DNA from: Drosophila miranda
Taxonomy: Eukaryota; Arthropoda; Insecta; Diptera; Drosophilidae
DNA length: 64,000 nt
Reading direction: 5' to 3'
NCBI RefSeq assembly: GCF_003369915.1
Contig: NW_022881614.1
Coordinates: forward strand, 15,354,336-15,418,335
Made by a program: the position numbers and the translations under genes. This document shows positions 1 to 10,568 of this stretch, one piece after another. Position 1 is the stretch's first letter, and every line of letters starts with the position of its first letter. A model generated the notes under the pieces. That model was not told the origin of the DNA. It searched no databases and saw nothing but the letters and a program-made list of their open reading frames with translations.

Positions 1-1238
1 TGCCGACGTATTACAAAATGATAGCGAGGATGGGTGTGCGGACGTTCTAGGCTTACTGTTTACGAAGCTGTAAAACTGTTTAGGGTCCTGAGAAAAACGT
101 ATCCTGCATCGAGATAGGTAGTTCTTATAGCATTGAGCATTAAGAACTGAAAAGTTTGACCGAGCTAATACATAGCGAGAGTGAGAAGTAGGAGAACCCA
201 CTTCTTGAAATTTTTTATAAAGTCTTGATTTTAAGTTTTTTAGACTGGATAACTCTTTGGTAAACCAAGGGGGTTTTCCAGATCTAGTCGGACAAGAAAG
301 CGGGACACAAGAATCGAAAAATGTGCCAAGAGCATTGTAAAAAATGTTTGTGCCTTTTATGATATCAGTGCACAAGTACAAAGCGGACCAATCAAAATCC
401 CTAATGAGGTTATTAAGCTTCGCAAACTCGGCTTTACGAAAGCAGCGGACACGTTCGGGCAGCCTACTCGACCGATCCAATACAGTTGGTCCTATATCTA
501 GCGACACCTCGAAAGTAGGGTGGTAGCCGTCTTCAGGTATAGTGAGCGGAAGGGCTCGGGTTAACAACACTATGGTCGGATTCGATACAAAGCACAGATC
601 AAGCAATCGACCCAAGGAATTTTTCACATGGTTGACTTGAGGCAGGGATAGGTCAAGCAAGCCGTCAACAAAGTCATGTCGTGACATGGGCACTAGGATA
701 CTAGACTCGTTTACCGAAGACCAAACAGTTCCTGGCAAGTTGAAGTCACCAAGAACTATCATACGATCTTTATCAGATAGCGAGGAAGAAACAGCGGTTA
801 AAGCGGACAAGTGCTGCTCATAAATTGAAATATCCGAAGAAGGTGGGATATACGAGCAAGTAATGAATATAGCGAAAGCGGGAAGAATCAGTTTTACACA
901 CAGGAATTCCAGTTCCTGTTGAACTTGGACTGTGAAGTGTTCCGACGTGAAGTAAGAGTCCACTGCAATTAGAACCCCCCCTGCCCGTCGAGACGAACGG
1001 TCCTTTCTAAAAGTTGTGTACCGACCTGCCAAAACCTCGGAACTAAGAATGTCCGGCTTTAACCAGGTTTCAGTAAACACAATAACGTGGGAAGCAAATG
1101 CAACACTATCCCGGAAAAGAAGGCTGAGCTTACTACGCAAGCCTCTTACATTCTGATAGGTTACTAAAAGAGAAGTTAGTTTTTTGGAAAGGTGGAAGCA
1201 AGACGGGAAGATGAGGAAGATGAAGTTGAGGTTGAGGG
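1..1238 (-). mobile_element. 5'-truncated CR1-clade LINE fragment (ORF2 endonuclease region)
   Basis: This stretch is nearly identical to 40546-41790, the endonuclease part of the fuller CR1-like element in this window, in the same orientation. It runs off the left edge on its 3' side. On its 5' side it stops at 1238 within the ORF1/ORF2 boundary region, directly against host 3'-flank sequence. That is the usual outcome of target-primed reverse transcription that stopped early. Only scattered base differences separate the two copies (for example near positions 51, 481 and 725), so both belong to one recently active family. No complete reading frame remains here. Confidence 0.8.
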
Positions 1239-2896
1239 TGAATGGGTCCTTTTAATCTAGTGACATATTTATATAACAAATCTGTGGAGTGCTTCCAACC
1301 TTCACGGGCCAATATTCGTTAATGAATTGCGTCGAAATGTTTCGCCCTTTGGGTATGGTGTGGTTTTCGCTTTTGAGCGGATTGTGCAGAAGTCTAGTGT
1401 TGTAATGCTCTGATAAGGCATCGATTAATTTTGTCTACGTTCTGGCCTAAGGCAAGGGCAAGTCTAATTGTATTAATAATTATATTCGTATAAAATGTTT
1501 TCTTGTGTTTCCAACAATTTGTTTTTGTATAATTCAATTGTATCAAAAAATTCATAAATTCAACCACATCTAAATCACAGACTCCTAATATAAGAGAGAT
1601 TTAATCGATTAATAATACAAATTTCGACCAAAAATTTGTTTAACTTAAAACAAATTTTAAATTATAATTAAAACAACGCCGTGCAGACAGACAGACAGAC
1701 AGAATATGTGCGTGCTATGATATGGGTCTACCAGCCGATCTAATCCTGCTTGTGGGCCATCAAGTGGTGGTGGTGCTTATGGTGATGGCGTCCATTAGTG
1801 GCGTGGTGATGGTTGAGCACCCGATGGTTAGATATCTCGGTATTGCTCGCCGCTGCCAAGAGTTTCTCAGCCTCCGCCTCGCCCTCGGACTGGGCCACCG
1901 CGAACTCCGATTCGGATGCAGGATAGAATATAGAGATAGAATATAATAAATCATTTAATTATTTTCATATATGTTGCAAATTCGGTGATCGCATATGTGT
2001 TGCGGAAGAATGTTGCAAGTGTTTAGTTTTTATATATGTGGCAAAGATGATGTGATTGGCGTTTTCAGATGGCGGCGCCACTGTGCAGATGGCGTATTTA
2101 TAGTTCTAAAAACAAACGTCCAATGAAATATGATCGTAGCGTCTCGCAATGATCTAATGTTTTAATGTTTTAAATATTAACGAGGGGGAACGTTGTGAGT
2201 TGCTGCGGACACCGCAACTTTACAGTTATACCCGATACTAAGTCAGTATGGCTCTCCTCCGGCAGACGCCGCTAATATTAAACGACACGACAAAGAGTGC
2301 GTGCGAGAGACAGAAAATCAGTCTGAGCGTGACGTTGGGCGCTGCGTAGCCACTGCAAATTTATTTGTTCCTTTTGGCTATAAAAATGATCTGATCTGAT
2401 TCAGATTCAGCAATCTGATAGATATGATCATTATCTATGCTTCTGCGTTTTTAGTTTTCTTGTATCCTCAATATTATGGATGCAACAGTTTTTCGTCCTT
2501 TGTGGGGGCGGAAGGGAGTGGGGCGAAATTTTGGGATATACGTTATATAGTGAGATCTAACAGGAGTGCGGATATTAAATTTGGTTACTCTAGCGTTAAT
2601 AGCCCCAGATTTTCGTCCTTTGCAGGGGCGGAAGGGGATGTGGCGAAATTTTGACATAAAACGGTCAAGGTCCGATATCACAGGAGTGTGGATACCAAAT
2701 TTGGTTGCTCTAGCTCTTATGGGTTCTGAGATCCTTGAACTCATATTTTGCAATTGGCAAAACCGACCATGAAACCTGTGTGTTAGAGAGAGACAGAGCG
2801 AGAAAGAATGAAATTGTTTTCTTGATTCTGGCTATAATAATTATACGATCTGGTTCAGATTTTGCACTCTAGAAGATATAGTCATCTTCTACGATT
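1239..2896. repeat. Segmental duplication, copy 1 (3' end of the prodomain gene plus part of a DINE)
   Basis: The sequence matches 8654-10568 closely from the shared start TGAATGGGTCC to the DINE end at 2896. Copy 1 lacks about 150 bp present at 9105-9255. It also lacks the 5' part of the last exon (present at about 9485-9728), but keeps DINE internal sequence that copy 2 has lost. Each copy therefore carries its own deletions. The copies lie about 7.4 kb apart in direct orientation and flank the nucleoside transporter. Confidence 0.8.
1740..1925 (-). pseudogene. Truncated duplicate of the last exon of the TGF-beta-prodomain-like gene
   Basis: On the minus strand this encodes the same His-rich tail and stop (MAHKQD then TAG, stop at 1740-1742) as the intact exon at 9301-9724. 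The reading breaks near 1925, where exon sequence jumps straight to intron sequence (GAGATAGAATATA). About 240 bp including the splice acceptor has gone. It cannot be spliced as the intact gene is and is almost certainly non-functional. Confidence 0.75.
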
Positions 2897-2897
2897 C
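2181..2897 (+). mobile_element. DINE-1/INE-1-like Helentron copy (truncated at 3' side)
   Basis: It starts with the family 5' end CGAGGGGGAACGTTGTGAG, followed by the subterminal motif TTATACCCGATACT. It carries the family's GA-rich block near 2787-2810. It ends at about 2897 without the GACGGACAGACGG microsatellite or the 3' hairpin seen in complete copies. It is the copy 1 counterpart of the element at 9978-10960. Confidence 0.8.
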
Positions 2898-3010
2898 ACA
2901 TTGACCGAAGACCGTCCTCACATTGCTCCTCAATTAACTGGTTTTTTAATGGATAATATAAACCCTACCATATCGACGTTTGTTGATTTGGTTTAATAAA
3001 TAACAGGTTT

Positions 3011-4110
3011 TTTATACCCGATACTCAAAATGAGTATTGGGGTATATTAGATTTGTGGTAAAAGTGGATGTGTGTAACGTCCAGAAGGAATCGTTTCCGA
3101 CCCCATAAAGTATATATATTCTTGATCAGCATCAATAGCCGAGTCGATTGAGCCCTGTCTGTCTGTCCGTCTGTCCGTCCGTCCGTCCGTCCGTCCGTCC
3201 CCTTCAGCGCCTAGTGCTCAAAGACTATAAGAGCTAGAGCAACGTTGTGATATGTGATATGTCACTGCTACAAAAATATTTCAAAACTTCGCCCCGCCCA
3301 CTTCCGCCCCCACAAAGGACGAAAATCTGTGGCATCCACATTTTTAAAGATACGATAAAACCAAAAACGCAGAATCGTAGAGGATGACTATATGTTCTAG
3401 AGTGTAAAATCACAACCAGATCGTATAATTATTATAGCCAGAATCAAGAAAACAATTTCATTCTTTCTCGCTCTGTCTCTCTCTAACACACAGGTTTCAT
3501 GGTCGGCTTTGCCAATTGCAAAATATGAGTTCAAGGATCTCAGAACCTATAAGAGCCAGAGCAACCAAATTGGGTATCCACACTCCTGTGATATCGGACC
3601 TTGACCGTTTCGTGTCCAAATTTCGCCACACCTCCTTTCGCCAACGCAAAGGACGAAAATCTGGGGCATCCACAAATCTCAGAGACTATTAAGGCTAGAG
3701 TAACCAAATTTGGTATCCGCACTTCTGTTAGATCTCACTATAAAACGTTTATCTCAGAATTACACCCCACCCCCTTCCGCCCCCACAAAGGACGAAAATC
3801 TGTTGCATCCACAATATTGCAGATTCGAGAAAACTAAAAACGCAGAATCATAGATAACGACCATATCTATCAGATTGCTGAATCTGGTTTAGATCTGATA
3901 ATTTTTATAGCCAAAAGGAACAAATCAATTTGCAGTGGCTACGCAGCGCTCGACGTCACGCTCATACTGATTTTCTGTCTCTCTCGCACGCACTCTTTGT
4001 CGTGTCGTTTAATATTAGCGGCGTCTGCCGGAGGAGAGCCATACTGACTAAGTATCGGGTATAACTGTAGAGTTGCGGTATCCGCAGCAACTCACAACGT
4101 TCCCCCTCGT
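3011..4110 (-). mobile_element. DINE-1/INE-1-like Helentron copy (near full length)
   Basis: Read on the minus strand it runs from the 5' end CGAGGGGGAACG (near 4110) to the 3' hairpin TACTCATTTTGAGTA and the subterminal AGTATCGGGTATA (near 3015-3040). Between them are the GA-rich block (around 3464-3488) and the GACGGACAGACGG-type microsatellite (3160-3200). At about 1.1 kb this is one of the most complete copies here. It carries no protein-coding capacity and would need helicase supplied elsewhere. It abuts the next copy head to tail. Confidence 0.85.
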
Positions 4111-4685
4111 TTTTATACCCGATACTCAAAATGAGTATTGGGGTATATTAGATTTGTGGTAAAAGTGGATGTGTGTAACGTCCAGAAGGAATCGTTTCCG
4201 ACCCCATAAAGTATATATATTCTTGATCCGTCCCTATTAGCGCCTAGTGCTCAAAGACTATAAGAGCTAGAGCAACGATGTTTTGGATCCAGACTTCTGT
4301 GATATGTCACTGCTACAAAAATATTTCAAAACTTCGCCCCGCCCACTTCCGCCCCCACAAAGGACGAAAATCTGTGGCATCCACAATATTGAGGATACGA
4401 GAAAACTAAAAACGCAGAATCATAGATAATGATCATATCTATCAGATTGCTGAATCTGGATCAGATAAGATCATTTTTATAGCCAAAAGGAACAAATCAA
4501 TTTGCACTGGCTACGCAGCCCCCGACGTCACGATCAGACTGATTTTCTGTCTCTCTCGCACGCACTCTTTGTCATGTCGTTCAAATTAGCGGCGTCTGCC
4601 GGAGTGGCTCTCTCTCCTACTGACTTAGTATCGGGTATAACTGTAGAGTTGCGGTGTCCGCTGCAACTCACAACGTTCCCCCTCG
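4111..4685 (-). mobile_element. DINE-1/INE-1-like Helentron copy (internally deleted), tandem with the previous one
   Basis: It has both family ends, but the middle, including the microsatellite and the GA-rich block, is deleted, leaving about 575 bp. It follows the 3011-4110 copy with no spacer and in the same orientation. Its outer end lies about 60 bp from the stop codon of the transporter pseudogene. A minus-strand AATAAA at about 4686-4691 sits at the junction, so the element may border that gene's polyadenylation site. Confidence 0.85.
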
Positions 4686-5815
4686 TTTTATTATTCTTAA
4701 GATGATAAGCTGCCTATAAAGATTTAAGATCTAAACCTGTGTATTCCTAGACGTGCGTGGCATTTCTGCTAGCCAATTTCTGTATGATCCTGTCGTAGTT
4801 CGCTCTTTCGTCGCCTTCTTGTAGAAGTATGCCTAAAAGAAAAGTTGAAAGGACATTGATTAATCATCAATTCTTCTATGGTTAATCTAGTAAGCTGACC
4901 TGCAAAACTGGCTGACACAAAGCACACAATGCTGCCCACGACAAAGGCTCTGAAGGCCACCGCGGTGATGGTTGAGCGTCGATGCGGGGCCATGACACTC
5001 AGAGAGCCAATGAGGATGCCCAGGGAGCTGGGATTGGCAAAGCCGCAGATGGCAAACGTTGCGATTCCTCCGCTGCGAGCCTAAAATTCATTAAAGGTTA
5101 GTGAATGATGACCCCATATTATATTCAAAGCTTACTTTGATGTCGCCCGCTAGTATGTATGCGCCCAGTCGTTCGTAGTCCACAAACTCGTTGATTATAG
5201 TCTTTGTGGCCACGACCTTGGCAACGAGATTACAGTCCTGGCTCGGCACGCCCATGGCCCAGACGAGCGGAATGAACAGCTTTGAAAATATCCACTCAAA
5301 GTCGATATTATCGACGCCCACCAGATATCCAAGCCAATTGACTATGCCGTTGAGGAAGGCGACGAAGGCTACAAAAGCCACGATATTGGCAATGATACCC
5401 AGGACAATGGGCACGGCATTGCTGGCACCGCTGGACGCAGCATCGAGTAAGGACGAATCCTGGCTGTATGGGAAAATGGTCAAACTTAATTGTCACACTG
5501 GATAATTCATTGACCTACGATTTCTCCAGCTCAATGGACTCCGATGTGGTCTGACTCTCTTCAGTCTCCCGCATATAGAGTTTGGAGATTGCCAGAGTGG
5601 CTGGGGCAGCCATTACCGATGAGGTAATTAAATGCGCCGCAGATGCCTCGAAGGACAAATAGGCAGCCAGCACTGTGCCGGAGACTGTCGCAAATCCGGA
5701 GACCATTATGCTGTGTATCTCACTCTTAGTCAGCTTGTTAATATAGGGCCGGATGAGCAGGGGACTCTCGGACATGCCCAGGAACATGTTAGCCGCAGCG
5801 GTAACGCTTTCGCAG

Positions 5816-5924
5816 ACAATGGCTACGAACTGGATCATGTAAGTATTGATACCTCCCCACAAGCATTGATTGATCATATTTGCATTAATCTTTGCAGAGG
5901 GAACTGGAGATACCAACTTCGGAA
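5816..5924. repeat. 109-bp inverted duplicate (target side) inside the nucleoside transporter
   Basis: This is the reverse complement of 6876-6984 with two mismatches. It holds, in the antisense direction for the gene, the end of exon 1, the whole of intron 1 and the start of exon 2. It sits where CNT exons 4 and 5 should meet: coding sequence is recognisable up to ...WVVGKLG on one side and from VCESVTAAANM on the other. Confidence 0.9.
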
Positions 5925-6875
5925 CCCAGCTTGCCCACCACCCACTGCATAGCGCCCATGTAGTATAAAATGGAGATGAAAAAGCTGAAGAATAAAATCA
6001 CGGGCAGAATGGCGAAGGCAAAGACTTCGGCTTGAATCAGGAAGTCGCCGAAGACAAACTGGGCCCCATCTTTGGCGTAGTCGAGGAACGTGGCGACTTT
6101 CTTGCCCAGACAATCGAAGATATTGCGTCCCACCTCCCAGCGAATGCAGATTATGCCCAGCAGGAATTGGCACGTGATTCCTGTGATCACTACGCGCCAC
6201 TTGATGGCACTGCGTTTTGTGGAAAAGCAATAGCCACACAGGATAAAGAAGCAGGGGGCTACCATCGACACGAGCTTCAGCGGTTCGTCCTTAGTCTCGA
6301 AGTACAGGAAGATGGCTAGGAAGACCAGTAACAAGGCTATACTGGCCAGCGAGACAGCTCTGCGAAGTACACGATTATGTTATCCGACATGTGATCGATC
6401 GTGAAATAATCAAAGACTCGTACCTGGTTCTGCTAAAGTTGTGCCACTTTTGGGCAGCCGGCTTTAGGTACTCCCTGTGTAGCCAGATTCCCACTTTGGG
6501 CTTGAATATAAAGTAGTAGAACAGACCAAAGTAGACGAATACCAGCAGAAGCAAGAGCATACCATAGCCTGAGCAGAAATTGATTCCACAAAGAGGATTA
6601 TCTGAGCTCCAATTGCACTCGTAATTAGCTAATAATAAAAAATAAAACGGATATTATGATACATTATAATGATTGTGAGTGATACACTCGTACTTACTGA
6701 TGTCATTATAGTGATAAGTGGCATACGAGAAGTAGCCCACGACCACAACGTGTAATAGAACGTAAAATGAAATCTTCACGATGCGTCCCATTTTCGGATT
6801 GTTGTAGAAGAATCCCTTTCCATCTTCTCCCTGTTGCGGCAAGTTACGGTCTTCGTGTGGAATTTCCTTGAATGA

Positions 6876-6984
6876 TTCCGAAGTTGGTATCTCTAGTTCC
6901 CTCTGCAAAGATTAATGCAAATATGATCAATCAATGCTTGTGGGGAGGTATCAATACTTACATGATTCAGTTCGTAGCCATTGT
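6876..6984. repeat. 109-bp inverted duplicate (source side): exon 1/intron 1/exon 2 junction of the CNT gene
   Basis: In this copy the splice signals are in the sense orientation for the minus-strand gene: donor CAT|GTAAGT at 6962/6961 and acceptor TTTGCAG just before 6902. It is therefore the likely source of the patch at 5816-5924. Confidence 0.9.
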
Positions 6985-7015
6985 TTATGACGCCCTTCGC
7001 CGAATCTGTTGTCAT

Positions 7016-8653
7016 CTGCAATGAAAAATCCCCCCCGAGTGGTTATTGGACAATTTACGACACAGTAATCTTGTATAATCTGTATCAGTATTTTAGAATC
7101 ATGAATTGTGGATATTGTGTCCCATCAAATCACAATGGGATAGCCACACTCGAGGATCGGGCGATAAGTCAGGCAATCGAGTTCCATAGCTTCGCGTGGA
7201 CCTGTCCACCACTTGGGGTGCGGCTGGTTGCCAACGCGTTTATAAAACTTATCCTGGTTGGACACTTCAGCACTAGCTAACAGACTTGTGTTAGGGTTAA
7301 GGGCGAGTGATACTCGTATTATTTTGCCGTAAATATGCCACTTCAGCTGTCATGCGTGATATAGTATATAGTAGTGTGGTCGTTCAATTTGGCGGCGTTT
7401 AAATTGAAGGTCGGTGATTCATTGGTGATAGCACTATCTAAATTCCTTCGAGCAGAACTCGTGAAAGATAATCGAACACTAATTTATAATCGCATTGCTC
7501 GCACAATATAGTTATGGCTTATCCCCGTTGTAAGAAAAAGAAATTGCATTTATTAATCACTCGAGAAAATCAAGCTAAAAGCTGAAACCACAACAGATAC
7601 ACTCCTCAAATCAGTTGTATAAATAAAAGTTAAAAATCTCCCTACATACATATGTTCAGCATTCGTTTTACGCGAGTTAATTCACCTTTATTCTGTTGTT
7701 GTTTTCGTGTTTGTTTGTATTTAATTTATGCTCAAACAAGTTTTCAAAGTCGTTGAAACTATGCGTACTGGCCGAATACTGATGAATGATTAGTGCATTT
7801 ATTTGCTTGGCTTAGCGGATTTCGGCTAACTCTGCTAGCTGCTCTGCTCTACCATTGTTCTCGATCGAAATTCGCGGCCAGACTAAGTTCTCTCAACTCC
7901 ATTAGGGCTCTTAAAAAACGTACTTTAATGAGCAGCACCCGACCGAGGTGGCGAGTATATCAGTTTCATACAAATACACTTATGTATGTATGTAGATTGT
8001 AACAGGCAGAAAGACTATTTGCGATTAACTAATCTGCATCGGTACTTCACTTCACGCAACTTCAAACCATAAACGACCAGACTTTGCGTTCCGAAACAGG
8101 AAGGAAGGATGTATACTCGTACATATATAAAGTTATACACAAATTTAATCAGCTAATGAGCCTTGTTTTTCCCCGTAGTTCAGCTGCGGAATTTAACAGT
8201 CGTAACTGTATTTTTTGGCCATACACTTTAAAAATCATTGTAGCAGATCCCCTTTATCAGATCCCCTTTATCAGATCCAGTAGCTCAGCGAGGTATAGAT
8301 GAGGATAATGGTTCGCTACGTTACAGTTTCTTGTCTACCCGCATCATATCTCTTCTGAAACCTGATAAGTAATTCAAAATATTTGACTTTTAAATATATG
8401 TATATTTTTATATTGTATTAGAGGTTTTTTTTTATAGATTTACAAATGTACTTAGTTACTGATGATCAATAGGTATGGTATGGTATTGTGTGGTATGGAG
8501 GATTACGTATTGAATAGCTGTTTGACTTAATGAGAATGTGCTCAAATTCAAGTAACAGTTTCTTATGAAATCTTAAAAGCAAAATGAACAGAAAACCTTT
8601 TGTGGGTTACAAATAGAGATTTAATTGAGATTTAGAGCAGGGCTTCTGAGGTT
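7016..8653. other. Intergenic region upstream of the CNT gene
   Basis: No supported gene. A 3' splice site (TTTTTCATTGCAG) immediately precedes the CNT start codon on the minus strand, so an untranslated first exon probably lies here. The rest is AT-rich with weak TATGTA/ATACAT runs and a short direct duplication of AGATCCCCTTTATC near 8247-8277. Confidence 0.5.
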
Positions 8654-10568
8654 TGAATGGGTCCTTTTAATCTAGTGACATATGTATATAACAAATCTGT
8701 GGAGTGCTTCCAACCTTCACGGGCCAATATTCGTTAATGAATTGCGTCGAAATGCTTCGCCCTTTGGGTATGGTGTGGTTTTCGCTTTTGAGCGGATTGT
8801 GCAGAAGTCTAGTGTTGTAATGCTCTGATAAGGCATCGATTAATTTAGACTACGTTCTGGCCTAAGGCAAGGGCAAGTCTAATTGTATTAATAATTATAT
8901 TCGTATAAAATTTTTTCTTGTGTTTCCAACAATTTGTTTTTGTATAATTCAATTGTATCAAAAAATTCATAAATTCAACCACATCTAAATCACAGACTCC
9001 TAATATAAGAGAGATTTAATCGATTAATAATACAAATTTCGACCAAAAATTTGTTTAACTTAAAACGAATTTTAAATTATAATTAAAACAACGCCGTGCA
9101 CGGGCACGTATATGGTAGCTTGGGTTAGGAAACAGACGAACTAAAAACTAGTTAAGTCAACTGGCCCTAAAGATACAAACAGAAAACAAAACAAAAATTA
9201 ATTTAAATAATACCATCATATTCATGGGTATGGGTACGTATGGGAGGGGGAGGGGAGAGACAGAATATGTGCGTGCTATGATATGGGTCTACCAGCCGAT
9301 CTAATCCTGCTTGTGGGCCATCAAGTGGTGGTGGTGCTTATGGTGATGGCGTCCATTAGTGGCGTGGTGATGGTTGAGCACCCGATGGTTAGATATCTCG
9401 GTATTGCTCGCCGCTGCCAAGAGTTCCTCAGCCTCCGCCTCGCCCTCGGACTGGGCCACCGCGAACTCCGATTCGGATGCAGGACTGTCCCGGTGCTTGT
9501 GGTGATGCCGTCTGTGATGCTGGTGGACCTGCTCCCGCACCCGCCCCTGCTGGCTCTCCGTCTCCCTTGTCTCGTCAAGCAAATTGTCCATTGTTTGTGA
9601 ATTGGGTGTGGTTGATTCGGGGCTGATGTGGCTCCTGCTCTTCGGGATACTGTATATGCTCTTCAAGCAGTTGTGTGGCGAAAACGATGCACTGCCATTA
9701 AACCCAACATCTATCCTTGGGTATCTGTGGAGATAGAATATAATAAATCATTTAATTATTTTCATATATGTTGCAAATTTGGTGATCGCATATGTGTTGC
9801 GGAAGAATGTTGCAAGTGTTTAGTTTTTATATATTTGGCAAAGATGTTGTGATTGGCGTTTTCAGATGGCGGCGCCACTGTGCAGATGGCGTATTTATAG
9901 TTCTAAAAACAAACGTCCAATGAAATATGATCGTGGCGTCTCGCAATGATCTAATGTTTTAATGTTTTAAATATTAACGAGGGGGAACGTTGTGAGTTGC
10001 TGCGGACACCGCAACTTTACAGTTATACCCGATACTAAGTCAGTATGGCTCTCCTCCGGCAGACGCCGCTAATATTAAACGACACGACAAAGAGTGCGTG
10101 CGAGAGACAGAAAATCAGCCTGAGCGTGACGTTGTGCGCTGCGCAGCCACTGCAAATTGATTTCTTCCTTTTGGCTATAAAAATGATCTGATCTAATTCA
10201 GATTCAGCAACCTGATAGATATGATCATTATCTATGATTCTGCGTTTTTAGTTTTTTTGTATCCTCAATATTATGGATGCAACAGTTTTTCGTCCTTTGC
10301 AGGGGCGGAAGGGGATGTGGCGAAATTTTGACATGAAACGGTCAAGGTCCGATATCACAGGAGTGTGGATACCAAATTTGGTTGCTCTAGCTCTTATGGG
10401 TTCTGAGATCCTTGAACTCATATTTTGCAATTGGCAAAACCGACCATGAAACCTGTGTGTTAGAGAGAGACAGAGCGAGAAAGAATGAAATTGTTTTCTT
10501 GATTCTGGCTATAATAATTATACGATCTGGTTCAGATTTTGCACTCTAGAAGATATAGTCATCTTCTA
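8654..10568. repeat. Segmental duplication, copy 2 (attached to the intact prodomain gene)
   Basis: Counterpart of 1239-2896. It contains the 3' flank, the complete last exon (9301-9724), the start of the preceding intron and the first half of a DINE copy. Because it is continuous with the complete gene it is the likely ancestral copy. Confidence 0.8.

Larger units (their letters stand above)
4747..7015 (-). pseudogene. Concentrative nucleoside transporter (CNT/SLC28 family), 8 exons, apparently broken
   Basis: CNTs are plasma-membrane Na+ or H+ coupled symporters that import nucleosides. Exons on the minus strand: 6962-7015, 6698-6902, 6424-6628, about 5925-6358, about 5519-5816, 5136-5463, 4900-5081 and 4747-4832. 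Most junctions are GT-AG and phase-consistent. The protein shows an N-terminal cytosolic segment, several membrane helices, the family signature SESPLLIRPYI in exon 5 and the FA(N)xSSLGI-type motif in exon 7. Two lesions are visible. First, a 109-bp inverted copy of the exon 1/exon 2 junction replaces the end of exon 4 and the start of exon 5 and brings a stop codon. Second, exon 7 has TTTT where the conserved CGFAN motif needs TTT (around 5039-5042), a +1 frameshift. Family assignment is confident. Whether both lesions are real or assembly errors cannot be told from sequence alone. Confidence 0.8.

Noticed and set aside
344..526. 60-codon frame on the plus strand, repeated at 40887-41069
   Set aside because: Antisense shadow of the CR1 ORF2 endonuclease, duplicated because the LINE itself is present twice.
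3160..3200. GTCC/GTCT tracts resembling a CRISPR-like or satellite array
   Set aside because: They are the internal microsatellite of the DINE family and recur at the same place in each complete copy.
2424..3837. Many 60-100 codon frames with SVAST-like and KFRPTPFRPHKGRK-like peptides, recurring across the window
   Set aside because: They are translations of DINE repeats, which are non-coding; the same peptides reappear wherever a copy lies.
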